Shown: positions 1 to 11,107, numbered from the stretch's first letter. The stretch is 64,000 bases of DNA from Triglochin maritima (GCA_963682175.1 OY821784.1:33895621-33959620); one strand, 5' to 3'. A program made the numbers and translations. Notes: generated from the letters alone by a model not told the origin.

Positions 1-337
1 ACTCTCTGACCAATTCAGCACATATTTATCCTCCCAAAATGCTAAGACCATATCGCTTCCGATTTCAATTGATAACACTATGAATTGTTCATGAACATTA
101 TTCCAATATCTGAACCCTAACAACTAACATGGTTCTATTCCTTTCCCACAATACATAACTACACTTCATCAAACAAAAGCCATATAAGCACATAGAGTTT
201 AACCAGCAAATAAAATAAACATTGAGTTCCTTCACCAAATCCTTCACAGAGAAATACAAAAGGTACCATCCGTTTGAGAATCAACCCAACATTTCCCCCC
301 CGATCTACCACCAATTCATCACCCAAAATTACATCTT
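1..337. repeat. Diverged stub of the array's non-LINE segment
   Basis: This stretch is a decayed relative of the sequence that follows it. Positions 259-340 resemble 674-760: both contain a variant of the words GGTACCATCCG, TTGAGAATC and ACCCAACAT in the same order. Positions 85-150 resemble 395-460. It therefore appears to be an older tandem or dispersed copy of the non-LINE segment in the array units. No open frame of note is present. Confidence 0.5.
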
Positions 338-533
338 CCTCCCAAATCCCATCTCTGATCCCACAATCCTCCCTTTGAATACCCTCTCTAATCTATAATT
401 GTTCAAGAACTTGTTTCCATTAATATGAAGTAACTGACACGGTTCTATGCCTCTTCCGTGGTTCCATGATAAGCGACTTGATTTATTTTTTAAAATTTTC
501 AATTAAGTTAATGCAACTCACATAATGGGCAAT

Positions 534-588
534 GGGTTCGATTCGTAGTCCAGGCTAATCGAATACTACAAATGTATCAACTGAGCTA
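534..588 (-). other. tRNA-like Pol III promoter boxes (SINE-head-like)
   Basis: The minus strand carries an A-box-like TAGCTCAGTTGATA (588-575). About 40 bases downstream comes a B-box-like AATCGAACCC (543-534, one mismatch to GWTCRANNC). The order and spacing fit a tRNA-derived SINE head. Copies lie at 3655-3709 and 9186-9240. No cloverleaf with paired acceptor arms is visible, so this is not a functional tRNA gene. Confidence 0.4.
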
Positions 589-1152
589 GAATTCGGAGAG
601 AAAAACAAACACAAACATTGAATTGAAATTCCAAAACAAAAGAAGTAATTCAACACAACTACAACACAAAAAGTGTACCATCCGGTTGAGAATCGACCCA
701 ACATCGTTCCAGACGAGCTCGGCCCGATCGGCCACCGACCCATCTCCCAAAATGGCATCTTCCTCCCGAACCTCATCTCCAGTTCCTAATTCCCCCCCAT
801 TTCCAATCCCCAACCATCTCCGCCATCCTTCCGGCGGCCCAAACCAGCCCCCACTTCCTCCCCCTCCCCGGCGAATCCAACCTCGACCCACCACCCAAAA
901 TCGGGTTTTTAGGGGTCCGGTGGAAGAACCGGGTCGTGGGTCGTGATGGGGTCGGGTGGAGTGGGAAACAGAGGTGAGAGGGGAGTGCTGAAGGGGCTGC
1001 TGCTATGGCCATGGGAGGAGGGGATGACTGGAGGGAGGCATCGGGAGTGGGGGATTTAGAATGGGGATTTTGAGGGATTCTTGTGGCTCTCGTTCGATCC
1101 AATGATTTTTGGTAATCAACAAAAACGAGGAAGAAGACACCAAAAAAAAAAA

Positions 1153-3458
1153 GTGAAACATTAATTCGAGCCTTATGCGTTTTTTAGTAAGTTAAATTGC
1201 ATTAAAGTTTGCCTAAGTTTTTCGATCCATACGATCGAATCAATCACAACAAAACACCAAAAAGATTACAGTCACCCTCCGATCCGTCCAAGAGCTTAGA
1301 TATTTGAGGTTGAGGTTATTTCCCTTGGAAGGAGTTTCGTTTCTTCAAACCTCCTATGTCTTTCCGACCTTGCCACCATCTCTTCGATAACTCCTACCTC
1401 CATCTGCATCTCCCGACGGTTCATCCTCTCTTGGTGGTACCTACGTTCCAACTCCATCTCCATCGGGTCGGTATGCGTCAGTGGGTTAGCTTGACTGTTT
1501 GCTACTGGAGTGATAGGTGAGTTTGTCGGCTGCGTGGATCGACGGACAGTGACATTGGCTGACATCAGTGAAAAGTTCTCTAAGCAGGCCCGTTTTATAC
1601 GGGTCTGCGAGAGTTCATCAGTCCCCCTATTCCTTGAACCTGACCAAAGCAAAAGATTATCAAAACATTCATTCACCACACATAAGAATGATCTTGAAGT
1701 ATGTCGAAAAATTCTATTATTCATTTCTTTCCAAATAGACCAAAAAAAGTTTATAAGGTTGTTCCATTCTTGCTTATCTAAATCGAGTTGGTTTAAAGCA
1801 AGCAAGCGGAATTCTTTATTGATTCCTAATTGTAGATTTAAATTCGACTCTACTCCAGTGTCCCAGAATAAACGTGTAAATGTGCAAGTGAAAAACAGAT
1901 GCTCTGCCGTTTCGTTTTCAATGCCACACATTGGGCAACCGGGATCGATCATAATTTGCGTTTTTAAGATTCTATCCCTCGTGAGCAATTTTTGTTCGTA
2001 TAATAACCAAAGGAAGACCTTTACTGAGGACTATTCGAACCCCATATTTCATTAAACAATGTATATCAGGATTGTTGTCCCATCATGTATTGGTACATGA
2101 TTTTGACGGTGTATTTCCCTTGTTTAGATAGGGTCCAAAATTGCTTGTCAAGGGAATTTGTCGGTATGAAATCTAAATACATTCCATAAACCTCGTTTAT
2201 TTGTTGTTCTGAAAGTTCTCTTTTGAATCTTTTTTTGAACCATATAGTCGAGAAAGGTTGTTCTTCCCAAAACTACCTTAATGATATATGGTTGTTTTGC
2301 CGATTAAAACAATGTTTCATGGCTTTCGGCCAATGGATTATTGTTAAACAAAATATCGAACCAAAACAAAGTTTGATCCCCTCGCCCCACCATCACCTTA
2401 CTGAGTTTACATAAGTGGGGAATCCAACTTACTGAGTTTCATGTATTGAGACGTAGACATAAACTATGTTTCTCTTTGTTGATGATTCTGAGTCCGCCGT
2501 TTCTTTTTGGTTGGCAAACTTTAGATCATTTAACCAAGGTCTTGATATTGGAATGCCTCGTGGAGTTGTTCCACAAGAAATTACGTCTGATACGATCGAT
2601 TTGTTTAATTATTCCTTTTGGACTTTTCAGGCACATCATGTAATATGATGCTAATGGAGTGAGAACAAAATTAATCATGATAACTCTACCCCCAATTGAG
2701 ATATTTTTTGTTGCCCAACTTCCAATTTTTTGTTCCATTTTTTGGATGACCACATTCCATATTGATTGTGAGCCCGACTTGGCTTGCAAGGGGATCCCAA
2801 GATATTTGATCGGCAATGTGCTTCGATCACATCCCAAGAATCGATCACATCCCAAGATATTTTGAAAAGCAATTACGTTTGTGTCACTTACATGCACCCC
2901 TGTAATGCTAGACTTCTCAAAATTTATTGTTAGTCCGGAGATTTGTTCAAAGATCATTAGTATTCTTTTAACATTTATGATATTGTCCATTGTTGGTTTA
3001 AGAAAAAGTATTGTGTCATCAACAAATTGTATATTAAGAAATTTTTCTTCCCCAATGTTGATCCCTTCAATCACTTCATTATGCATTCCAAAGTTTAACA
3101 TTTTGTTTAGAAAATTTGTTGTGATAATGAAGAGTAATGGTGATAGGGGATCTCCCTGCCGTATCCCATTTTTACTTGTAAAAAACCCTTCAGGGTTACC
3201 ATTTATAATTATAGATGCTTTCGAGGTGGTGATGCAAAAGCTCCATCCAGTCGCACCAAAGTGCAGGACAACCCAACCCTTTAAGGTTAGCCAGGATAAA
3301 GTACCTATCCACTTTATCAAATGCTTTTTTTCGAAATCAAGTTTCAGTATTATTCCAGCCTTCCTTCCTTTGTGAAGGTGATAAACCAATTCTTGTGTAG
3401 CAGCTACCGTATCAGTTATTTGCCTGCCTTTGAGAAAGGCAGATTGAGTTGTGGGAAT
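1153..3458 (-). mobile_element. Antisense non-LTR (LINE/L1-type) fragment, unit 1
   Basis: This is the 3' half of a plant L1-type LINE on the minus strand. It runs from the fingers of the reverse transcriptase (near 3458) through the palm (FVDD near 2990) to the C-terminal zinc-finger region (about 1830-1990) and a charged tail ending at 1296. The region 2000-2525 is still LINE but interrupted by frameshifts and stops. The 5' part is replaced by the non-LINE segment at the duplication junction. Equivalent copies span 6683-8989 and 12214-14520. No poly(A) tail or target duplication could be placed at the 3' edge. Confidence 0.85.
1296..1988 (-). pseudogene. LINE C-terminal zinc-finger (zf-RVT) segment, unit 1
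   Basis: This 230-residue frame starts with LTRDRILKTQI and carries a zf-RVT type motif: CPMC, then EHLFFTC about ten residues later. It is the usual C-terminal domain of plant L1 LINE ORF2. After residue 150 it runs into a charged, Arg/Glu-rich, probably helical tail (RRYHQERMNRREMQM, then EEMVARSERHRR) that I do not recognise from other LINEs. It lies about 540 bp downstream of the reverse transcriptase frame on the same strand, separated by frameshifts, so it is part of a dead ORF2. Confidence 0.8.
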
Positions 3459-3623
3459 CCTCCCAAATCCCATCTCTGATCCCACAATCCTCCCTTTGAA
3501 TACCCTCTCTAATCTATAATTGTTCAAGAACTTGTTTCCATTAATATGAAGTAACTGACACGGTTCTACGCCTCTTCCGTGGTTCCATGATAAGCGACTT
3601 AATTTATTTTTTAAAATTTTCAA
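2526..3623 (-). pseudogene. LINE reverse transcriptase fragment with chimeric N-terminus (unit 1)
   Basis: The frame encodes 365 residues. Residues 56 onward are LINE reverse transcriptase: TQSAFLKGRQI, then LKLDFEK (first catalytic Asp), RQGDPLSPLLF, the catalytic FVDD motif (a variant of YADD) and SIGGRVIMI of the thumb. Residues 1-55 come from the non-LINE segment across the junction at 3458/3459, so the start is an artefact of the duplication. Around residues 98-150 the reading is out of register: in the adjacent frame the same bases give a normal EKAFDKVD block. An extra base in the T-run near 3330 probably caused this. The protein would lack the endonuclease and the start of the reverse transcriptase, so it should be inactive. 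Confidence 0.85.
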
Positions 3624-4416
3624 TTAAGTTAATGCAACTCACATAATGGGTAATGGGTTCGATTCGTAGTCCAGGCTAATCGAATACTACAAATGTATCA
3701 ACTGAGCTAGAATTCGGAGAGAAAAACAAACACAAACATTGAATTGAAATTCCAAAACAAAAGAAGTAATTCAACACAACTACAACACAAAAAGGGTACC
3801 ATCCGGTTGAGAATCGACCCAACATCGTTCCGGACGAGCTCGGCCCGATCGGCCACCGACCCATCTCCCAAAATGGCATCTTCCTCCCGAACCTCATCTC
3901 CAGTTCCTAATTCCCCCCCATTTCCAATCCCCAACCATCTCCGCCATCCTTCCGGCGGCCCAAACCAGCCCCCACTTCCTCCCCCTCCCCGGCGAATCCA
4001 ACCTCGACCCACCACCCAAAATCGGGTTTTTAGGGGTCCGGTGGAAGAACCGGGTCGTGGGTCGTGATGGGGTCGGGTGGAGTGGGAAACAGAGGTGAGA
4101 GGGGAGTGCTGAAGGGGCTGCTGCTATGGCCATGGGAGGAGGGGATGACTGGAGGGAGGCATCGGGAGTGGGGGATTTAGAATGGGGATTTTGAGGGATT
4201 CTTGTGGCTCTCGTTCGATCCAATGATTTTTGGTAATCAACAAAAACGAGGAAGAAGACACCAAAAAAAAAAAAGGAAATTTTTTCAAAATAATATTTTT
4301 TTTAAAAAAAATTCTCAAAATAAACCTTAAACAAAAGTATTTCTCAAACTAGACCCGCTGCCACCACGTGGTGACACGTGGTGGCGGCGGGTTTTGTTTT
4401 TTTGTGCATAGATAAA

Positions 4417-4547
4417 TCGGCATCACCAGTGCCGAGTTCTCCCAGAGAGAACTCGGCACTGGTGATGCCGAGTTCTCCCAGAGAGAACTCGGCACGGGTG
4501 ATACCGAGTTCTCTTTGGAAGAACTCGGCACTGGTGATGCCGAGTTC
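4417..4547. repeat. Hairpin-repeat block, left arm of the MULE (copy A)
   Basis: The block consists of tandem imperfect palindromes. Each has arms of the type GAACTCGGCA and TGCCGAGTTC around a 6-7 base centre, and short CTCCCAGAGA-like or CTTTGGAA linkers separate them. Related single hairpins lie further in, at about 4618-4655 and 4725-4749. Between them an inverted pair built on CCAGGAGAA and TTCTCCTGG (about 4598-4671) forms a larger foldback. Confidence 0.85.
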
Positions 4548-4986
4548 GATTTGATTTTTTATTGTCCAACACTTCAAATTCCAGTCGAATTGAGTTGCCA
4601 GGAGAATAGTGATTCAGATAGAACTCGGCATTGGGGATGCCGAGTTCTATTTGGTCATGTTCTCCTGGCACTCAAATCTTGTGTGAAAATGGGTGACGGC
4701 CAGGTGGCCCAGGTCTACAATAGAACTCGGCATTCTAGATGCCGAGTTTCATAGGCAGAAGTCCAATTCAATAGGCTTAAGTAGGCAAATTTGCGGTCCT
4801 AAAAAATACATTACATTCATTCGTCTTACAATTATCGTCTTACAATTAATCAACTCTTAAAAAGGATTTAAGTCGTACATTCATTCAAGTCATAACAAAA
4901 TACATTACAAATACATTACAAGTCTTACAATTAATCAACTCTTACATTCATTCGTCTCACTAAATAGTTACATACAAAATATTTTG

Positions 4987-5402
4987 CTATATAGGTTCCT
5001 TGCATCGCTTTCGGTTATGCCCTATACCGCCGCATCTCCCACACCTTACCTTTCTTCCAGAGTGTTCGTCCATCTCGTTTCGGATTCGCGTTGATTTAGG
5101 CCGACCGGGAGGTCTTTTGGTTTGGGGAGGCTTCATTGTGATTGTGCCTCGATCTGGCCAATACCTCACATCAGGAATTGAGATAAATATCGGTTTGTAC
5201 GCCTCCTTGTACATTTGAACCTCATAATACGGGGACACCAAATGTGAAGTGTTGACATTTGCATGTCTGTCACTGCAAACTGCTAGTACATGTGAACATG
5301 GGACGTGCATTGCAATTATGTATCCACAAGTGCAAGTAATAACTCATTCTTCAAATTTCACGAGGTATTTTTTCTGGTCATTGGCTTCAAAATACTTACA
5401 AA
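4987..5402 (-). pseudogene. MULE transposase C-terminus: SWIM finger plus CCHC-like knuckle (copy A)
   Basis: The minus-strand reading gives a SWIM zinc finger (CTC, then CSH, spanning about 5335-5290). The C-terminal tail of Mutator-like transposases follows: SPYYEVQMYKEAY, a basic PPGRPKSTR linker and a terminal CGRCGGIGHNRKRC knuckle before the stop. A stop codon (TGA) just upstream of the SWIM Cys pair, near 5344, separates it from the preceding KKYLVKFEE. The DDE core is absent. In autonomous MULEs this part follows the catalytic domain, so this is a truncated transposase. Confidence 0.8.
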
Positions 5403-5576
5403 ATCTTTGAACAAGTCAGACTTGTGGTTGGCCTGCAAAACCAACACTGATCTGTCTACCGGACCCTGTGAAGCGTAGCTACCTCTAACTGAACCAGTAC
5501 TAAAACCACCAAACTCCATCTGTACCGGCTGTAAACGTCGAACAATTTCTCCAATAAAATCAACTACAATAAACAA
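5358..5576 (-). pseudogene. Plant-mobile-domain-like N-terminal exon inside the MULE (copy A)
   Basis: This short minus-strand frame contains GPVDRSVLVLQANHKS. It resembles the opening motif of plant mobile domain (PMD, MAIN/PP7-long-form type) proteins, where a GPID-S-L-QA-HRS pattern is common. It runs toward the SWIM exon. The simplest reading is an internally deleted element in which a PMD-type leader is now fused close to the transposase tail. The assignment rests on one motif, so confidence is moderate. Confidence 0.45.
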
Positions 5577-6149
5577 CGTAAAGAATCATGTCAGAATGTT
5601 TTTAAAATTTTTGACATAACCTCTCCTATATTTTTCAAATTGGTAAATTTAAACCTGCACGGTAGAATAAACTAACAATACTACAAACTTCAATTCTAAC
5701 ATACATTCAAACTCACATACATTTAAACTCAAATAAATCACTTTTAAGTTAACATTCATTCAAATTAACATACATTCAAACCTAAATAACAACAAAAAAT
5801 CTAATTTTAATCACAATAATCATACTTCAATTCAACTATTTTTAAGATGACTACCGTAGACCTATAATCAACAATACTAACTTCAATAATCAACTATCAA
5901 ACAAGAAATAAAATGTTTTGCCTAAAAACCCAAAATCGAATTCGAGTTTTCACCAAAACGGGTTCCTAAACCAACAAAAACACTACAATCATACATAAAA
6001 CAACAATGTATATCATCCTAATAAATAAAAAGGCAATAAAACGGTGGAAATCGAAAAAAAATCGAAACCCTAACCTGAAAAACTCGGAAACTCGGCGGAT
6101 GGGGGAGATGGGGGCGTCGGGCTGCTTATATAGCCCGACGGAAATCGGC

Positions 6150-6330
6150 GTTTGTAACGCCGAGTTCACTTTTTTTTAAGTGAACTCGGCGTTACAAACG
6201 CCGAGTTCTACCTTTAGAACTCGGCATCCTAGATGCCGAGTTTTATTTCAGTAACTGTTCTCCTGGGCGTCAATCGTCTCATGCACGATCTGAGCGCCAG
6301 GAGAACAGTTTTCAAATAGAACTCGGCACT
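6150..6330. repeat. Foldback block inside the right arm of the MULE (copy A)
   Basis: The block holds a hairpin with GGCGTT...AACGCC arms, a GAACTCGGCAT...ATGCCGAGTT hairpin (about 6218-6241) and a larger inverted pair built on CTGTTCTCCTGG and CCAGGAGAACAG (about 6247-6310). These features mirror the left arm, so the terminal inverted repeats can be traced for about 400 bp despite divergence. Confidence 0.75.
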
Positions 6331-6397
6331 CTAACGGCCGAGTTCTATTTGAATCACCTCAGAAAACGTCAAGTGTTGGGCAATAAAAAATCAAGTA

Positions 6398-6533
6398 GAA
6401 CTCGGCATCACCAGTGCCGAGTTCTTCCAAAGAGAACTCGGCATCACCAGTGACGAGTTCTTCCAAAGAGAACTCGGCATCACCAGTGCCGAGTTCTCTC
6501 TGGGAGAACTCGGCACTGGTGATGCCGAGTTCT
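6398..6533. repeat. Hairpin-repeat block, right arm of the MULE (copy A)
   Basis: Four tandem palindromes of the GAACTCGGCA / TGCCGAGTTC type mirror the left-arm block. They are followed by the outer terminal repeat with its CACGTG-rich core near 6565-6585. Confidence 0.85.
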
Positions 6534-6825
6534 CTATGCACAAAAAAACAAAACCGGCCGCCGCCACGTGTCACCACGTGGTGGCATCGGGTCTAGTTTG
6601 AGAAATACTTTTGTTTGAGGTTTATTTTGAGATTTTTTTTTTCAAAAAAATTCCATTTTGAAAAATTTTCCAAAAAAAAAAAGTGAAACATTAATTCGAG
6701 CCTTATGCTTTTTTTAGTAAGTTAAATTGCATTAAAGTTTGCCTAAGTTTTTCGATCCTTGTGATCGAATCAATCACAACAAAACACCAAAAAGATTACA
6801 GTCACCCTCCGATCGGTCCAAGAGC

Positions 6826-7519
6826 TTAGATATCTGAGGTTGAGGTTATTTCCCTTGGAAGGAGTTTCGTTTCTTCAAACCTCCTATGTCTTTCCGACCT
6901 TGCCACCATCTCTTCGATAACTCCTACCTCCATCTGCATCTCCCGACGGTCCATCCTCTCTTGGTGGTACCTACGTTCCAACTCCATCTCCATCGGGTCG
7001 GTATGCGTCAGTGGGTTAGCTTGACTGTTTGCTACTGGAGTGATAGGTGAGTTTGTCGGCTGCGTGGATCGACGGACAGTGACATTGGCTGACATCAGTG
7101 AAAAGTTCTCTAAGCGGGCCCGTTTTATACGGGTCTGCGAGAGTTCATCAGTCACCCTATTCCTTGAACCTGACCAAAGCAAAAGATTATCAAAACATTC
7201 ATTCACCACACATAAGAATGATCTTGAAGTATGTCGAAAAATTCTATTATTCATTTCTTTCCAAATAGACCAAAAAAGAGTTTATAAGGTTGTTCCATTC
7301 TTGCTTATCTAAATCGAGTTGGTTTAAAGCAAGCAAGCGGAATTCTTTATTGATTCCTAATTGTAGATTTAAATTCGACTCTACTCCAGTGTCCCAGAAT
7401 AAACGTGTAAATGTGCAAGTGAAAAACAGATGCTCTGCCGTTTCGTTTTCAATGCCACACATTGGGCAACCGGGATCGATCATAATTTGCGTTTTTAAGA
7501 TTCTATCCCTCGTGAGCAA
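6826..7519 (-). pseudogene. LINE C-terminal zinc-finger segment, unit 2 (frame split)
   Basis: This is the same product as 1296-1988, but broken into two frames (6826-7254 and 7247-7519) by a one-base length difference near 7275. The zf-RVT cysteines and the charged tail are otherwise intact. Confidence 0.8.
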
Positions 7520-8056
7520 TTTTTGTTCGTATAATAACCAAAGGAAGACCTTTACTGAGGACTATTCGAACCCCATATTTCATTAAACAATGTATATCAG
7601 GATTGTTGTCCCATCATGTATTGGTACATGATTTTGACGGTGTATTTCCCTTGTTTAGATAGGGTCCAAAATTGCTTGTCAAGGGAATTTGTCGGTATGA
7701 AATCTAAATACATTCCATAAACCTCGTTTATTTGTTGTTCTGAAAGTTCTCTTTTGAATCTTTTTTTGAACCATATAGTCGAGAAAGGTTGTTCTTCCCA
7801 AAACTACCTTAATGATATATGGTTGTTTTGCCGATTAAAACAATGTTTCATGGCTTTCGGCCAATGGATTATTGTTAAACAAAATATCGAACCAAAACAA
7901 AGTTTGATCCCCTCGCCCCACCATCACCTTACTGAGTTTACATAAGTGGGGAATCCAACTTACTGAGTTTCATGTATTGAGACGTAGACATAAACTATGT
8001 TTCTCTTTGTTGATGATTCTGAGTCCGCCGTTTCTTTTTGGTTGGCAAACTTTAGA

Positions 8057-9154
8057 TCATTTAACCAAGGTCTTGATATTGGAATGCCTCGTGGAGTTGT
8101 TCCACAAGAAATTACGTCTGATACGATCGATTTGTTTAATTATTCCTTTTGGACTTTTCAGGCACATCATGTAATATGATGCTAATGGAGTGAGAACAAA
8201 ATTAATCATGATAACTCTACCCCCAATTGAGATATTTTTTGTTGCCCAACTTCCAATTTTTTGTTCCATTTTTTGGATGACCACATTCCATATTGATTGT
8301 GAGCCCGACTTGGCTTGCAAGGGGATCCCAAGATATTTGATCGGCAATGTGCTTCGATCACATCCCAAGAATCGATCACATCCCAAGATATTTTGAAAAG
8401 CAATTACGTTTGTGTCACTTACATGCACCCCTGTAATGCTAGACTTCTCAAAATTTATTGTTAGTCCGGAGATTTGTTCAAAGATCATTAGTATTCTTTT
8501 AACATTTATGATATTGTCCATTGTTGGTTTAAGAAAAAGTATTGTGTCATCAACAAATTGTATATTAAGAAATTTTTCTTCCCCAATGTTGATCCCTTCA
8601 ATCACTTCATTATGCATTCCAAAGTTTAACATTTTGTTTAGAAAATTTGTTGTGATAATGAAGAGTAATGGTGATAGGGGATCTCCCTGCCGTATCCCAT
8701 TTTTACTTGTAAAAAACCCTTCAGGGTTACCATTTATAATTATAGATGCTTTCGAGGTGGTGATGCAAAAGCTCCATCCAGTCGCACCAAAGTGCAGGAC
8801 AACCCAACCCTTTAAGGTTAGCCAGGATAAAGTACCTATCCACTTTATCAAATGCTTTTTTTCGAAATCAAGTTTCAGTATTATTCCAGCCTTCCTTCCT
8901 TTGTGAAGGTGATAAACCAATTCTTGTGTAGCAGCTACCGTATCAGTTATTTGCCTGCCTTTGAGAAAGGCAGATTGAGTTGTGGGAATCCTCCCAAATC
9001 CCATCTCTGATCCCACAATCCTCCCTTTGAATACCCTCTCTAATCTATAATTGTTCAAGAACTTGTTTCCATTAATATGAAGTAACTGACACGGTTCTAC
9101 GCCTCTTCCGTGGTTCCATGATAAGCGACTTAATTTATTTTTTAAAATTTTCAA
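8057..9154 (-). pseudogene. LINE reverse transcriptase fragment with chimeric N-terminus (unit 2)
   Basis: This encodes the same 365 residues as the unit 1 copy, including the FVDD motif, the out-of-register block and the chimeric first 55 residues. The chimeric junction is at 8989/8990. The identical break points show that both junctions derive from one original event. Confidence 0.85.
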
Positions 9155-10517
9155 TTAAGTTAATGCAACTCACATAATGGGTAATGGGTTCGATTCGTAG
9201 TCCAGGCTAATCGAATACTACAAATGTATCAACTGAGCTAGAATTCGGAGAGAAAAACAAACACAAACATTGAATTGAAATTCCAAAACAAAAGAAGTAA
9301 TTCAACACAACTACAACACAAAAAGGGTACCATCCGGTTGAGAATCGACCCAACATCGTTCCGGACGAGCTCGGCCCGATCGGCCACCGACCCATCTCCC
9401 AAAATGGCATCTTCCTCCCGAACCTCATCTCCAGTTCCTAATTCCCCCCCATTTCCAATCCCCAACCATCTCCGCCATCCTTCCGGCGGCCCAAACCAGC
9501 CCCCACTTCCTCCCCCTCCCCGGCGAATCCAACCTCGACCCACCACCCAAAATCGGGTTTTTAGGGGTCCGGTGGAAGAACCGGGTCGTGGGTCGTGATG
9601 GGGTCGGGTGGAGTGGGAAACAGAGGTGAGAGGGGAGTGCTGAAGGGGCTGCTGCTATGGCCATGGGAGGAGGGGATGACTGGAGGGAGGCATCGGGAGT
9701 GGGGGATTTAGAATGGGGATTTTGAGGGATTCTTGTGGCTCTCGTTCGATCCAATGATTTTTGGTAATCAACAAAAACGAGGAAGAAGACACCAAAAAAA
9801 AAAAAGGAAATTTTTTCAAAATAATATTTTTTTTAAAAAAAATTCTCAAAATAAACCTTAAACAAAAGTATTTCTCAAACTAGACCCGCTGCCACCACGT
9901 GGTGACACGTGGTGGCGGCGGGTTTTGTTTTTTTGTGCATAGATAAATCGGCATCACCAGTGCCGAGTTCTCCCAGAGAGAACTCGGCACTGGTGATGCC
10001 GAGTTCTCCCAGAGAGAACTCGGCACGGGTGATACCGAGTTCTCTTTGGAAGAACTCGGCACTGGTGATGCCGAGTTCGATTTGATTTTTTATTGTCCAA
10101 CACTTCAAATTCCAGTCGAATTGAGTTGCCAGGAGAATAGTGATTCAGATAGAACTCGGCATTGGGGATGCCGAGTTCTATTTGGTCATGTTCTCCTGGC
10201 ACTCAAATCTTGTGTGAAAATGGGTGACGGCCAGGTGGCCCAGGTCTACAATAGAACTCGGCATTCTAGATGCCGAGTTTCATAGGCAGAAGTCCAATTC
10301 AATAGGCTTAAGTAGGCAAATTTGCGGTCCTAAAAAATACATTACATTCATTCGTCTTACAATTATCGTCTTACAATTAATCAACTCTTAAAAAGGATTT
10401 AAGTCGTACATTCATTCAAGTCATAACAAAATACATTACAAATACATTACAAGTCTTACAATTAATCAACTCTTACATTCATTCGTCTCACTAAATAGTT
10501 ACATACAAAATATTTTG

Positions 10518-10933
10518 CTATATAGGTTCCTTGCATCGCTTTCGGTTATGCCCTATACCGCCGCATCTCCCACACCTTACCTTTCTTCCAGAGTGTTCGT
10601 CCATCTCGTTTCGGATTCGCGTTGATTTAGGCCGACCGGGAGGTCTTTTGGTTTGGGGAGGCTTCATTGTGATTGTGCCTCGATCTGGCCAATACCTCAC
10701 ATCAGGAATTGGGATAAATATCGGTTTGTACGCCTCCTTGTACATTTGAACCTCATAATACGGGGACACCAAATGTGAAGTGTTGACATTTGCATGTCTG
10801 TCACTGCAAACTGCTAGTACATGTGAACATGGGACGTGCATTGCAATTATGTATCCACAAGTGCAAGTAATAACTCATTCTTCAAATTTCACGAGGTATT
10901 TTTTCTGGTCATTGGCTTCAAAATACTTACAAA
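10518..10933 (-). pseudogene. MULE transposase C-terminus: SWIM finger plus CCHC-like knuckle (copy B)
   Basis: The frame matches the copy A remnant apart from one Ser-to-Pro change (ISIPD to IPIPD near 10711). The SWIM cysteines and the terminal CGRCGGIGHNRKRC knuckle are retained and the DDE core is missing. Confidence 0.8.
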
Positions 10934-11107
10934 ATCTTTGAACAAGTCAGACTTGTGGTTGGCCTGCAAAACCAACACTGATCTGTCTACCGGACCCTGT
11001 GAAGCGTAGCTACCTCTAACTGAACCAGTACTAAAACCACCAAACTCCATCTGTACCGGCTGTAAACGTCGAACAATTTCTCCAATAAAATCAACTACAA
11101 TAAACAA
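10889..11107 (-). pseudogene. Plant-mobile-domain-like N-terminal exon inside the MULE (copy B)
   Basis: This is a duplicate of the 5358-5576 frame, with the same GPVDRSVLVLQANHKS motif. The assignment carries the same uncertainty. Confidence 0.45.

Larger units (their letters stand above)
338..3458. repeat. Array unit 1 (MULE-free)
   Basis: This 3121-bp unit contains the non-LINE segment (338-1140), an A11 tract at 1142-1152 and the antisense LINE (about 1153-3458). The A-tract is unoccupied here, whereas in units 2 and 3 it is split by a MULE. Unit 1 carries private bases relative to both other units, for example around 675, 707, 1190 and 1236. Units 2 and 3 share the alternative base at these sites. 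Confidence 0.93.
4275..6671 (-). mobile_element. MULE (Mutator-like) DNA transposon, copy A
   Basis: This 2397-bp element is bounded by long terminal inverted repeats that begin GGAAA and end TTTCC. The outer 135 bp pair imperfectly, and hairpin-repeat blocks lie inside them. It sits in an A-tract: 12 A on the left (4263-4274) and 11 A on the right (6672-6682). The MULE-free unit has a single A11 tract at 1142-1152, consistent with a 9-11 bp Mutator-type target duplication. The interior codes on the minus strand for the C-terminus of a MULE transposase. It lacks the DDE catalytic core, so it is a deletion derivative that could move only with help from elsewhere. Confidence 0.9.
3459..8989. 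repeat. Array unit 2 (MULE-containing)
   Basis: This is a 5531-bp unit in the order non-LINE segment (3459-4262), MULE (4275-6671), antisense LINE (about 6683-8989). Its LINE zinc-finger frame is split by a one-base length change in an A-rich run near 7275 relative to unit 1. Confidence 0.93.

Noticed and set aside
534..588. Functional tRNA gene on the minus strand
   Set aside because: Only A- and B-box-like words are seen. No acceptor stem, anticodon arm or proper length can be formed.
623..1102. Pro/Arg-rich and Gly/Trp-rich protein frames on both strands, repeated in each unit
   Set aside because: They overlap each other in all frames, lack known motifs and arise from C-rich composition. 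Repetition follows from the tandem array.
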